This document shows positions 25,457-34,046 of a stretch of DNA of 64,000 bases, piece by piece; positions within the stretch are counted from its first letter, which is position 1, and every line of letters begins with the position of its first letter. Position numbers and translations under genes: made by a program. The notes beneath the pieces are model-generated. The model searched no databases and was not told the origin of the DNA. It saw only the letters and a program-made list of their open reading frames with translations. Source of the DNA: Microtetraspora niveoalba (GTDB taxonomy: Bacteria; Actinomycetota; Actinomycetes; Streptosporangiales; Streptosporangiaceae); contig NZ_BBYM01000019.1 in NCBI RefSeq assembly GCF_001570405.1, forward strand, positions 250,323 to 314,322. Reading direction: 5' to 3'.

Positions 25457-26757
25457 TCTCGTTCTCGGGCACACGCTCCGGCAGGGCGCCGCTCACCTGG
25501 GGCCAGCGCGCGATCTGGGACGCCATCCGCCGGACGGCGCCCGACGACCACTACTTCAACTTCGGCCGGGTGCTGGAGGTGCCGCGGGGCGCGCGGCCGG
25601 CCTCGGCGGCGCACGTGTCGCGCGGCATCGGGCTGCTGGTCGAGCGGCACGAGGCGCTCCGCACGCTGGTCGGCCCCGGGCCGTGCCAGATCCTCCACGA
25701 CCGGGGCGCGCTGCCGGTCCGCGTCGCGGCGGGCGCCGACCCGGCCGCCGTCCTCGCGGAGCTGTCCGCGACCGCCTTCGACTACGAGCACGAGTGGCCG
25801 CTGCGGGTCGCGCTCGTGACCGGCGGCGGCCTCCTCTCCGAGGACGAGGTCACCCACGTGGTGCTCGTCTTCTGCCACATGGCCGCGGACGGGCTCGGCG
25901 CGGAGCAGGTCGTGCGCGACCTGCGGCTGTTCCTCCTGCGCGGCGCGCTGCCCGGCGGCGCGCCGCCGCAGCCGCTCGACCTGGCCCGATGGCAGGAGTC
26001 CCCGGGCGGCAGGAGGCAGGCGGCGGGCGCGGCGGCCCTTTGGGAGCGCGAGTACCGCAGGATCCCGGCCACGATGTTCGGCCTGCCGTCCGCAGCAGAG
26101 GAGCGGCCGCCCATCCGGCGCGCCGCGCTCACCTCCCCGGCGATCGACCTGGCCGCCCAGCGCCTCGCCGTACGGCACGGCACGAGCACCTCGACCGTTC
26201 TGCTCGCGGCGGTGAGCGCGCTCGTCGCCGAGGTGACCGGCCACGGGACCGTCGCCGTCCTGCCGATCGTGAGCAACCGGTTCGGCCGGGACACCCGGAC
26301 CGCGGTGACCACCCTGTCGCAGGAGGGGCTGTTCGTCCTCGGGACCGGCTCCGGCACGGCGCGCGGGACCGCGTTCGCCGACCTGCTCGCCGCGGCCCGC
26401 CCGGCGGTGCTGCGGGCCTACCGGAGCGGCTACCACGACCCGGGCGACAGGGAGCGGATCGCCGCCGAGACGAGCCGCGAGCGGGGCGTCCCGATCCACC
26501 CGTACTGCTGTTTCAACGACATGCGGTTCACCGAGCGGGCGACCGACCACGACGACGAGCGCATCCGGCGGGCGCGGTCGGAGACGTCGCTGACCTGGCC
26601 GCTCAGCCAGGACGAGCTCAACTGCCGGTTCTGCGTCCACGTGACCGACGCGGCGCGGATCTCGGTCACGGCCGACACCCGGTGGCTCGGGACGGCGGAC
26701 ATCGAACGCTACCTGCTCGGCCTGGAGCGGCTGCTCGTCGAGGCGGCCCTGCGATGA
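25453..26757 (+). CDS. Stand-alone condensation-domain protein with altered motif
   Basis: 434 aa, a single condensation-type fold (WGQRAIWDAI near the N-terminus, ERHEALRT at ~50). The HHxxxDG motif reads CHMAADG: Cys141 replaces the first His, while the second His142 and the DG are kept. Since the second His is the catalytically important one in this family, activity may persist. It overlaps the ACP gene before it (GTGA) and the gene after it (ATGA). It may condense the ACP-bound acyl group with an amine, or act as an acyltransferase on a free product. Confidence 0.85.
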   Translation: MISFSGTRSGRAPLTWGQRAIWDAIRRTAPDDHYFNFGRVLEVPRGARPASAAHVSRGIGLLVERHEALRTLVGPGPCQILHDRGALPVRVAAGADPAAVLAELSATAFDYEHEWPLRVALVTGGGLLSEDEVTHVVLVFCHMAADGLGAEQVVRDLRLFLLRGALPGGAPPQPLDLARWQESPGGRRQAAGAAALWEREYRRIPATMFGLPSAAEERPPIRRAALTSPAIDLAAQRLAVRHGTSTSTVLLAAVSALVAEVTGHGTVAVLPIVSNRFGRDTRTAVTTLSQEGLFVLGTGSGTARGTAFADLLAAARPAVLRAYRSGYHDPGDRERIAAETSRERGVPIHPYCCFNDMRFTERATDHDDERIRRARSETSLTWPLSQDELNCRFCVHVTDAARISVTADTRWLGTADIERYLLGLERLLVEAALR

Positions 26758-28688
26758 CCGGGCCGGGGATCTCCGGGCCCGGATCGGTGCGCGCCTACGC
26801 CACCGCCACCTCGTGCGCGCAGGGCGAGTCGCTGGAGTTCCGCCTGGACGGCCCGGACGAGCCGGGCGCGACCGCCGAGCTGGGCGTGACCGTCCATGAC
26901 GCGACGTGCGACCGGCTCATGCTGGCGGCCTCCGTACGCGGGCCGTCCTGGCGGCTGGAGGTACCGCCGGACTGGCCGAGCTCGCTCTACCGCGCCCGTT
27001 TCGTCTCCGGCCCGCCCGAGCCCGACGTGCCCGTGCCCCGCGCCACGGGCGACCTCCCAGGTTCGGGGGCCTCACCGGACGACGAGGTCTACTTCGTCGT
27101 ACGGCAGGCCGTGCCGGGAACCACGTCGCCGATCCTCGTGTCGATCCCGTTCGCGACGTGGCAGGCGTACAACCGGGCGGGCGTGCCCGGGGAGAGCATC
27201 TACTGGACCGAGCAGCCGGACCGCGCCGCGCGCGTGTCGTTCGACCGGCCCGGCGGAGGGCCGCCGCCCGAGCGCTGGGAGGACGGCATGCTGCGCTGGT
27301 TCGCCCCGGCCGGATACACGGTCGAGTACTGCTCGGGCCTGGACCTCGACCCGGATCTGCTGTCCGGCTACCGGCTGCTCGTGGTCAACGGGCACGACGA
27401 GTACTGGACGGCCGGGATGCGCGACGCGTGCGAGGAGTTCGCCCGGCGCGGCGGGAACATCGCCTTCTTCTCCGGTAACACCTGCTGGTGGCAGATCCGG
27501 ATGGAGGGCCGGACCATGGTCTGCCACCGCGACCCGGTGACCGACCCCGTGGAGGACCCCGGCCTCACCACGGTCGAGTGGTCGAGCGCGCCGGTCTCCC
27601 GCCCGGAGAACACGCTGACCGGCGTGAGCTTCCGCAACGGCGCCGGCGCCTGGGGGCCGTACATGCCACTGATGAGGGAGGAGTCGTACACCGCCAGGTT
27701 CGCCGCGCACTGGGCGTTCGAGGGCACCGGCCTGACCGACGGCGACAAGTTCGCCCAGGGAGCGATCGGCTACGAGACCGACGCGGCCGAGTTCACCGAG
27801 ATCATGGGCGTGCCCCGGGCCACCTGCCGGGACGGCACACCGCCGTCGTTCGTCGTGCTCGCGACGGCCGACCTGCGGCACTGGAGCGCCTGCGGACAGG
27901 GCGGCTGGGCCACCATGGGCGTCTTCTCCCTCGGCCGCGGCACGGTCTTCAACGCCGCGACCATCAACTGGGGCAACACGCTGCACGACCCGGTCGTCGA
28001 CCGGATCACGCGGAACGTCCTCGACCGGTTGTCCCGGCCGTCCCCGCCCGGCTGGGAGGTGATCGGCCCGTCCGGCGACATCCGCGCGCTCGCCGCCTGG
28101 CGCTCCACGTTGTACGCCGTGGACACCGGCGGCACCCTCCTGACCCGCGAGCTGTGCGGGCAGAACCTGCGCTGGCAGCCGATCGGCTCGGCGGGCGGGG
28201 TGCGCTGCCTCGACTCCCCCCGGGAGGCCGCCGCCGGACTGGGCACCGGCCTGTACGGCGTCACCGCCGGAGGCGTGCTGCGCTACCGCGAGGCGACCTC
28301 GGATCCGGCGGACTGGACCGACGTGGGACCGGCCCCGGAGGACACGATCGCGCTCGCGGTCGGCGACGGCGCGTTCTTCGCGGCCACGTCGGCCGGGCGG
28401 TTGTGGACGGCGTCGTTCGCCGATGTCGCGTCGGGATCACCGGTCTGGCGGGACGCGGGCGACTCGGGCGGCGCGATCTGCCTGAGCGGGAGCAACGGCC
28501 GCCTCTACGCCCTCGGGGCGGACCACCGCGTCCGCACCCGGCTGCCGGTGACCGGCCCGGCGCCCTGGGCCGACCTCGTCGAGGCGCCGGGCGCCGCGGC
28601 GTTCACCGCCCACGCGGGCCTGCTCGTGTCGGCGGGCAACGGCCAGGAGCTGAGGTGGCGGACCGCTCAGAAGCCGACCGGGCCGTAG
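26754..28688 (+). CDS. N,N-dimethylformamidase large-subunit-like protein with C-terminal propeller repeats
   Basis: 644 aa. Residues ~100-430 resemble the C-terminal domain of the N,N-dimethylformamidase beta subunit, a class-I glutamine-amidotransferase-like fold (SIPFATWQAYNRAGVPGESIYW, LVVNGHDEYWTAGMRDACEEF, NIAFFSGNTCWWQIR, GVFSLGRGTVFNAATINW). The Cys in SGNTCWW and the HDEYW segment are candidate active-site features. Residues ~440-644 are repeated WEVIG...ALAAWRSTLYAV-type units, likely a tectonin-like beta-propeller. No signal peptide is seen. It is translationally coupled to the C-domain gene (ATGA), so it probably acts on the pathway product, for example by cleaving or forming an amide. 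Function is inferred; the family has few characterised members. Confidence 0.75.
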   Translation: MTGPGISGPGSVRAYATATSCAQGESLEFRLDGPDEPGATAELGVTVHDATCDRLMLAASVRGPSWRLEVPPDWPSSLYRARFVSGPPEPDVPVPRATGDLPGSGASPDDEVYFVVRQAVPGTTSPILVSIPFATWQAYNRAGVPGESIYWTEQPDRAARVSFDRPGGGPPPERWEDGMLRWFAPAGYTVEYCSGLDLDPDLLSGYRLLVVNGHDEYWTAGMRDACEEFARRGGNIAFFSGNTCWWQIRMEGRTMVCHRDPVTDPVEDPGLTTVEWSSAPVSRPENTLTGVSFRNGAGAWGPYMPLMREESYTARFAAHWAFEGTGLTDGDKFAQGAIGYETDAAEFTEIMGVPRATCRDGTPPSFVVLATADLRHWSACGQGGWATMGVFSLGRGTVFNAATINWGNTLHDPVVDRITRNVLDRLSRPSPPGWEVIGPSGDIRALAAWRSTLYAVDTGGTLLTRELCGQNLRWQPIGSAGGVRCLDSPREAAAGLGTGLYGVTAGGVLRYREATSDPADWTDVGPAPEDTIALAVGDGAFFAATSAGRLWTASFADVASGSPVWRDAGDSGGAICLSGSNGRLYALGADHRVRTRLPVTGPAPWADLVEAPGAAAFTAHAGLLVSAGNGQELRWRTAQKPTGP

Positions 28689-29311
28689 ACGGCGGCCGCC
28701 GCGCCGGTCGTCATGGCCCAGTAGCGGTCGCCGTAGGACCAGTGCCACCACTCGGTCGGATAGTTGACCAGCCCGGCCTCCTCCAGCGCGGCCGCGAGGA
28801 TCTTGCGGTTCTGCCGGGCGTCGGCGCCGATGCCGGGCGCGTCCGTGTAGCACGCCCCGCCGCTCTGCTCGGGGTTGTCGTTCACGGCGGTGCCCATGTC
28901 GAGCTCGACGCCGTCGTCGTCGCACAGCGTGAGGTCGACCGCCGCCCCGGCGGTGTGCGGCGCTACCTCGATCGGCGAGACGTACCGGCTGGCCGCGCTG
29001 TGCAGTTCCTCGGGCGGCATCCCGGGGAACGCCGTGCGGAGCTCGTCCTTGTAGTCCTCGAAGTACTTCCGCTGGAGCGCCGGCGGGCGGTACCCCTCGA
29101 CGACCACGATGTGGCATCCGGCGGGCAGCAGCGCCTGCGCGGCCTCCAGCCGGGTGAGCACCCCTTCCCGCAGGTGCGCGTACGCGCCGGCGTCGTCGGC
29201 GAGGCGCCCGTCCACGCGGAGCCGGCCGCGGACGTCGCGGAGCGGCTCGCCGCACTCCTCGACGGGCAGGGAGGTCACACGGGGATCGGAGATGAGGACG
29301 ATTTCCGGCAT
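28667..29311 (-). CDS. VanX-like D-Ala-D-Ala dipeptidase (peptidase M15D)
   Basis: 214 aa zinc D,D-dipeptidase family protein. The residues expected for zinc and catalysis are present: PHTAGAAVDLTL (His and Asp ligands), EWWHWSYGDRYWA (catalytic Glu and His ligand), and the substrate Arg in VVEGYRPP. VanX usually has SxHxxGxAxD; here the first Ser position is Ala-Pro. The ATG at 29311 is preferred over a TTG two codons upstream. Its 3' end overlaps that of the formamidase-like gene by 22 nt in convergent orientation. It could be peptidoglycan housekeeping or a detoxifying or maturing peptidase for a dipeptide product of the locus. No vanH or vanA homologue is nearby, so vancomycin resistance is unlikely. 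Confidence 0.85.
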   Translation of the reverse strand: MPEIVLISDPRVTSLPVEECGEPLRDVRGRLRVDGRLADDAGAYAHLREGVLTRLEAAQALLPAGCHIVVVEGYRPPALQRKYFEDYKDELRTAFPGMPPEELHSAASRYVSPIEVAPHTAGAAVDLTLCDDDGVELDMGTAVNDNPEQSGGACYTDAPGIGADARQNRKILAAALEEAGLVNYPTEWWHWSYGDRYWAMTTGAAAAVYGPVGF

Positions 29312-29403
29312 GGTCAAGAACCTACCCGCTCCCCGCGGCGCTCGGGCCGGACCGGGCGGAGCCCCCGCTCCCGCCCGGTCCCCCGATCACCGGCCCGTCC
29401 TGA

Positions 29404-30564
29404 TCAGACCGTGGACGAGAAGACCCGCTCCCGCGCCTGGTCCAGCGCGGCGACCAGGGCGCCGCGCAGGATCGGGTTGCCCTCGACCTGGGTGACCGCG
29501 ACCTTGGGACGGCTCGGGCAGATGCGGGCCACGGCCTCCTCCACCCGGCGGGCGAGCTCCCAGCCCCCGGCCCGCCCGATGTCGCCGCTGAGGACGACCA
29601 GCCCGGGGTCGAGCACCACGGCGACCGCCGCCACGCCGACCGCCAGCCGTCCGGCCAGGTCCTCCAGGAAACCGGAGTTGCCGGTGGCGACCGCCGTACG
29701 GACGAGGTCGGCGGCGGGCGCGGCGGCGAGGCCGTGCCCGGCGGCGACCGCGGCCAGCGCCTCGCTCCCGACCAGACGCTGGAACGAGCCCGACTGGGGA
29801 GCGGTGACGTCCGTGGGCAGCGGCTCGCCGGGCACGGGAAGCCACCCGAGCTCCCCCGCGCCGCCCGAGATGCCCCGGTGCAGCCGTCCGCCGAGCATCA
29901 CGCCGAGTCCCTGGCCGACGCCGGTCCACAGGATGACGAAGTCGTCCACTCCCTTGGCGACGCCGTAGGCCTGCTCGGCGAGGGCGACGAGGTTGACGTC
30001 GTTCTCGATGAGCACGGACTCGCCGAGACCGGCCCGCAGGCCCGCGAGGACGCCGACGTGCCAGGCGGGCAGGTCGAACGAGTAGCGCACGTCGCCGGTC
30101 CCCGGATCGACCACGCCGCGGGTTCCTATCACGAACGACCGCAGCCGCCCCATGTCGACGCTGGCCGTCGCGCAGGCCCGGATCACGGCGTTGCGGACGA
30201 TGCCCACCGGGTCGGCCGCCTCGGTGGGGTCGACGGTCACCTCGGCGACGACGGTGCCGGCGATGTCCGCGACGGCGGCGGTGACGCTGTCCGGCAGCAC
30301 CTCCAGAGCCGCCACGTACGCGCTGGTGGGGTCGACGGCGTACAGCGCCGCGTTGGGGCCGCGCCCGCCCGGCCGCTCGCCCGCCGTGGTCACCAGGCCC
30401 CGCTCCTCCAGCCGCGCCAGGAGCTGGCCCGAGGTGACCCTGGAGAGCCCGGTCAGCTCCCCCAGCTCGCCCCTGGTCAGCGGGCCGTGCGCGACGAGCA
30501 GTTCCAGCGCGGCCCGGTCGTTCATCTGGCGCAGCAGCCGGGGTGTTCCCGGTCGTAGTGACAC
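29404..30564 (-). CDS. ROK-family transcriptional regulator (copy 1)
   Basis: 386 aa from a GTG start. An N-terminal MarR-like winged helix (LVAHGPLTRGELGELTGLSRVTSGQLLARLEERGLV) precedes a ROK sugar-kinase-like domain. Typical features are IENDVNLVALAEQ and GVGQGLGVMLGGRLHRG. The Cys zinc motif (CxCGxxGC) of ROK kinases is missing, as is common in actinobacterial repressors. It is divergent from the sugar ABC operon and paralogous to the gene at 35570-36763 along its full length. Likely represses the operon until a sugar ligand binds. Confidence 0.9.
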   Translation of the reverse strand: MSLRPGTPRLLRQMNDRAALELLVAHGPLTRGELGELTGLSRVTSGQLLARLEERGLVTTAGERPGGRGPNAALYAVDPTSAYVAALEVLPDSVTAAVADIAGTVVAEVTVDPTEAADPVGIVRNAVIRACATASVDMGRLRSFVIGTRGVVDPGTGDVRYSFDLPAWHVGVLAGLRAGLGESVLIENDVNLVALAEQAYGVAKGVDDFVILWTGVGQGLGVMLGGRLHRGISGGAGELGWLPVPGEPLPTDVTAPQSGSFQRLVGSEALAAVAAGHGLAAAPAADLVRTAVATGNSGFLEDLAGRLAVGVAAVAVVLDPGLVVLSGDIGRAGGWELARRVEEAVARICPSRPKVAVTQVEGNPILRGALVAALDQARERVFSSTV

Positions 30565-30610
30565 CGGCCGCGTCTCCTCTCGTCACGATCCGCTAACGGC
30601 GTGTTTCTTT

Positions 30611-30625
30611 TAATAAAGTTTATTG
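30611..30625. promoter_or_regulatory. Candidate ROK operator between regulator and ABC operon
   Basis: TAATAAA-G-TTTATTG, a 7-1-7 dyad with one mismatch and an AAAGTTT core. The 14 bases to its right match the right flank of the operator upstream of the second ROK gene at 9 positions, ending in TTAGC in both. Very AT-rich against its surroundings. Confidence 0.65.
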
Positions 30626-30724
30626 TTAGTTTAGCCCCAGCCGCCCCGGAGGCAAGCGATCAGGCCACGGGACGCGCCGACCGAGCGCCACCCCGACGTG
30701 AAGCCGGGAAGGGAGAAACCCAAC

Positions 30725-32059
30725 GTGAAGTTCGTGAAGATCGCGGCCGCCACCACCGCGACCGCCGCTTTGGCCCTGGGTCTCGCCGCTTGCGGGAGCA
30801 GCGAGGAGAAGCCCGCGACTCAGGCGTCCACCGCCGGAGCCGCGGCTTCCGGGCCCAAGTTCGCCGGGCAGACCCTGACGGTGTGGCGCCTCGGCGCCCC
30901 CACCGAGGTCTTCGAGAAGTACATGAACGACCTGGGCGCCAAGTTCAAGGAGGCGACGGGCGCCGAGGCCAAGGTCCAGTGGATCCCCTGGCCGGAGGCC
31001 CAGAAGAAGTGGACCGCCGCGCTCGCCGGCGGCGAGGGCCCGGACGTCACGGAGTTCGGCAACGACCAGGTCGCCGCGTGGGTGCAGCAGGAGGCGCTCG
31101 CCGACATCACCGACCTGACCAAGAGCGACCCGGACCTGCAGCAGATCCCGCAGAACCTGTGGAGCTACGAGACGATCGACGGCAAGATCTACGCGGCTCC
31201 CTGGGGCGGCGGCACCCGCGCCGTGCTGTACCGCAAGGACTGGTTCGAGAAGCTCGGCATCTCCGTGCCGACGACCTGGGACGAGCTGGTCGCGGCGGCC
31301 AAGAAGATCGTCGAGAAGCAGGGCAAGGACGTGGACGGCTTCGCCTTCAACGGCGGGTCGGACGCCAACATGTCGCTCTCGCCGTTCGTCTGGTCGGCCG
31401 GCGGCGACTTCGCCGCGTTCGAGGGCGGCAAGTGGGTCGGCAAGCTGACCGACCCCGCCTTCAAGGAGGGCTTCCAGTTCTACACGGACCTGGTCACCAA
31501 GAACGGCGTCTCCGGCAAGGGCCGCCTGACCCAGAACTCCGTCGACATCGCCCAGCGCTTCGCCGCCGGCAAGGTCGGCATGTACGTCACCGGTGGCTGG
31601 GACATCGCCCAGATCAAGGAGCAGAGCAAGGGCAAGGTCGACGAGTCGAAGATGGCCTTCTTCTCGCTCCCGGCCAAGGACGGCAGCGGCCCGGCCCCGG
31701 CCTTCCAGGGCGGCAACGACATCGCCATCTGGAAGGACGCCAAGAACCCCGAGCTGGCCGCCGAGTACCTGAAGCTCGCCGCGGGCAAGGAGTTCGGCGT
31801 CCGGTACGCCAAGGAGGGCGGCCTGCTCCCGCTCTATCCCGAGGCCCTCGCCGAGCTGGGCGCCGACCCGGCGCAGAAGCCGTTCACCGACACCTTCAAG
31901 GTCGCGAAGGGCTTCCCCGCGAGCCCCAACTGGGCTGAGGCCAACGACACCAAGGCGGTCCTGCAGAACGCCGCCCGCGCGGTGATCGACGGCAAGAAGA
32001 GCGTCGACCAGGCGCTGGCCGACGCCAACACCGAGCTCGAGACGATCCTCAACCAGTAA
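30725..32059 (+). CDS. Sugar ABC transporter substrate-binding lipoprotein
   Basis: 444 aa, family 1 extracellular solute-binding protein. The signal peptide ends in the lipobox LGLAACGS, so Cys is lipidated and the protein is anchored outside the membrane. Mature-domain features include LTVWRLGAPTEVFEKY near the N-terminus and YAAPWGGGTRAVLYRKDWF, typical of sugar-binding members. The GTG at 30725 is chosen because GGGAG lies 9 nt upstream and it gives a normal signal peptide; an upstream ATG adds nine unrelated residues. First gene of an operon with two permeases and a GH3 enzyme, which suggests an oligosaccharide or amino-sugar substrate. Confidence 0.93.
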   Translation: MKFVKIAAATTATAALALGLAACGSSEEKPATQASTAGAAASGPKFAGQTLTVWRLGAPTEVFEKYMNDLGAKFKEATGAEAKVQWIPWPEAQKKWTAALAGGEGPDVTEFGNDQVAAWVQQEALADITDLTKSDPDLQQIPQNLWSYETIDGKIYAAPWGGGTRAVLYRKDWFEKLGISVPTTWDELVAAAKKIVEKQGKDVDGFAFNGGSDANMSLSPFVWSAGGDFAAFEGGKWVGKLTDPAFKEGFQFYTDLVTKNGVSGKGRLTQNSVDIAQRFAAGKVGMYVTGGWDIAQIKEQSKGKVDESKMAFFSLPAKDGSGPAPAFQGGNDIAIWKDAKNPELAAEYLKLAAGKEFGVRYAKEGGLLPLYPEALAELGADPAQKPFTDTFKVAKGFPASPNWAEANDTKAVLQNAARAVIDGKKSVDQALADANTELETILNQ

Positions 32060-32063
32060 CGCC

Positions 32064-33083
32064 ATGACGACTCACACGTCGACGGCGACCCGGGGCGGGG
32101 AGAACTTCCCCGCCCCGGGTGGGCGCCCCCGACAGCCACCACGCCGATCCAGCCGGCTCCCGGACTGGATCGTTCCGTACGTCCTGCTCCTGCCCGGGCT
32201 CCTGGTCATCGGAGGGCTGCTGCTCTATCCGCTGTACCGGGTGGTCGAGATGTCCTTCCACAAGGTCGGACTGGCCCAGCTCAAGGCGAACAACCCGCGC
32301 CCCGCGGAGTTCGTGGGGCTGGACAACTACACGCACATCTTCGAGTCCGACCTCTTCTGGCCGTCGCTGCGCAACACGATCGTGTTCGCCGCACTCACCG
32401 TCGCCCTGACGCTGACGGTCGGAACGCTCGTCGGCCTGCTGCTCCACAAGCTCGGCAGGAAGATGTCGATGCTCGTCATCGTCGGCATCATGGCCGCGTG
32501 GGCGACCCCGCCGGCCGCCCAGGCCATCATCTGGAAGTGGCTGTTCGACTCGGACTCGGGCGTCGTCAACTGGACGCTGAACCTGCTGCCCGACTGGTTC
32601 TCCAACCTGGTCTTCGGCCGCTCCGACTGGAGCGGTGAACCCTGGTTCAACGACACGATCACGCTCTATCTCGTGCTCATCATCGCGGTGGTCTGGGCGT
32701 CGTTCCCGTTCATCGCGGTGTCGGTCCTCGCCGGACTGAAGAGCATCCCCTCGGAGCTGTACGAGGCCGCGCAGATGGACGGTTCCCGGCCGATCACCAC
32801 GTTCCGGAAGATCACCTTCCCGCTGCTCAAGCCGGTGTTCTCGGTCCTGGTCGTGCTGTCGATCATCTGGGACTTCAAGGTCTTCACCCAGCTCTACCTG
32901 CTCAACGGCGGCACGGTGAACCGGGACGCGTTCAACCTCTCCCTCTGGAGCTACGCCGAGGCGTTCAGCAACCCGCCGAAGATGGGGCTCGGCGCCGCCA
33001 TCGCGGTCGTGCTGACCGGCATCCTGATGGTGATCACCTTCGTGTACGTCCGGCAGATCGTGAAAACGGAGGACGTGCGATGA
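32064..33083 (+). CDS. Sugar ABC transporter permease (MalF/UgpA type)
   Basis: 339 aa with about six membrane helices, starting at residues ~32-55 (WIVPYVLLLPGLLVIGGLLLYPLY). The EAA loop for contacting the ATPase is present (YEAAQMDGSRPITTFRKITF). Only 4 nt separate it from the binding-protein gene, and its stop overlaps the next permease by ATGA. No ATPase gene is in the operon; actinomycete sugar transporters of this type commonly share one ATPase encoded elsewhere (MsiK). Confidence 0.93.
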   Translation: MTTHTSTATRGGENFPAPGGRPRQPPRRSSRLPDWIVPYVLLLPGLLVIGGLLLYPLYRVVEMSFHKVGLAQLKANNPRPAEFVGLDNYTHIFESDLFWPSLRNTIVFAALTVALTLTVGTLVGLLLHKLGRKMSMLVIVGIMAAWATPPAAQAIIWKWLFDSDSGVVNWTLNLLPDWFSNLVFGRSDWSGEPWFNDTITLYLVLIIAVVWASFPFIAVSVLAGLKSIPSELYEAAQMDGSRPITTFRKITFPLLKPVFSVLVVLSIIWDFKVFTQLYLLNGGTVNRDAFNLSLWSYAEAFSNPPKMGLGAAIAVVLTGILMVITFVYVRQIVKTEDVR

Positions 33084-33934
33084 ACGACGGCCTGACCCGC
33101 AAGAAGTTCGGACGCGTCGCGCTCAACGGCGCCGGGATCGTCGTGTTCCTGTTCGCGATCTTCCCCGTCTACTGGATGGTCGCGACCGCGTTCAAGCCGA
33201 ACGACCAGATCTTCACCACCCGCTTCATCCCGTTCCCCAGCCCGCCGTCGCTCGAGCACATCTCCCGGGTGTTCACCAAGGGCGTGGCCGGGCACTCGAT
33301 CTGGCAGTACCTGCTGAACAGCGCCATCGTCGCGGTCAGCGCCGTCGTGATCGGCGCGCTCTTCGCGCTGTTCGCGGCGACGGCCGTGGCCAGGTTCAGG
33401 TTCAGGTTCCGCACCTCGTTCCTGATCCTGCTGCTGATCGTGCAGATGGTGCCCACCGAGGCGCTGCTGATCTCGCTGTTCACCATGGTCAAGCGGTTCG
33501 GCATGTACGACCAGCTCATCGGCCTCGTGGTGATCAACGTCGGGCTGACCCTGCCGTTCTCCGTCTGGATGCTGCGCACGTTCGTCGCCGCGGTGCCCAA
33601 GGAGGTGGAGGAGGCGGCCTGGATCGACGGCGCCGGCCGGTTCGCGACCTTCTGGCGGGTGCTCTTCCCGCTGGTGGCCCCGGGCCTGGTCGCGACCAGC
33701 ATCTTCTCGTTCATCACCACCTGGAACGAGTTCATCTACGCGTTGACGCTGATCAACACGCAGGGCAAGTACACGATGCCGGTCGCCCTGCAGTTCTTCG
33801 TCGGCCAGCGGTCGACGGACTGGGGCGGCATCATGGCCGCCTCGACGTTGATGACCATCCCGGTCCTCATCTTCTTCCTCCTGGTGCAGCGGCGGATGGT
33901 CTCCGGACTCGTCGCCGGCGCCGTCAAGGGCTGA
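33080..33934 (+). CDS. Sugar ABC transporter permease (MalG/UgpE type)
   Basis: 284 aa with six membrane helices. Residues ~12-35 form the first (VALNGAGIVVFLFAIFPVYWM). The EAA motif reads EEAAWIDGAGRFATFWRVLFPL. It pairs with the preceding permease to form the membrane channel. ATGA overlap with the upstream gene couples their translation. Confidence 0.93.
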   Translation: MNDGLTRKKFGRVALNGAGIVVFLFAIFPVYWMVATAFKPNDQIFTTRFIPFPSPPSLEHISRVFTKGVAGHSIWQYLLNSAIVAVSAVVIGALFALFAATAVARFRFRFRTSFLILLLIVQMVPTEALLISLFTMVKRFGMYDQLIGLVVINVGLTLPFSVWMLRTFVAAVPKEVEEAAWIDGAGRFATFWRVLFPLVAPGLVATSIFSFITTWNEFIYALTLINTQGKYTMPVALQFFVGQRSTDWGGIMAASTLMTIPVLIFFLLVQRRMVSGLVAGAVKG

Positions 33935-34046
33935 CCCGCCCTTCACCACCAGTGCGCCGAACCACCGGCGCCATCCACATCACCTCGTACGGCTCCGGCA
34001 CATCGCGGGAGCCGTACCACGACGAATCTTGGAGCCGAAGACAGCC

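Noticed and set aside
28667-29311. VanX-like gene as part of a vancomycin-resistance operon
   Set aside because: No vanH, vanA, vanR or vanS homologue lies in the window, and the neighbours are biosynthetic or sugar-uptake genes.
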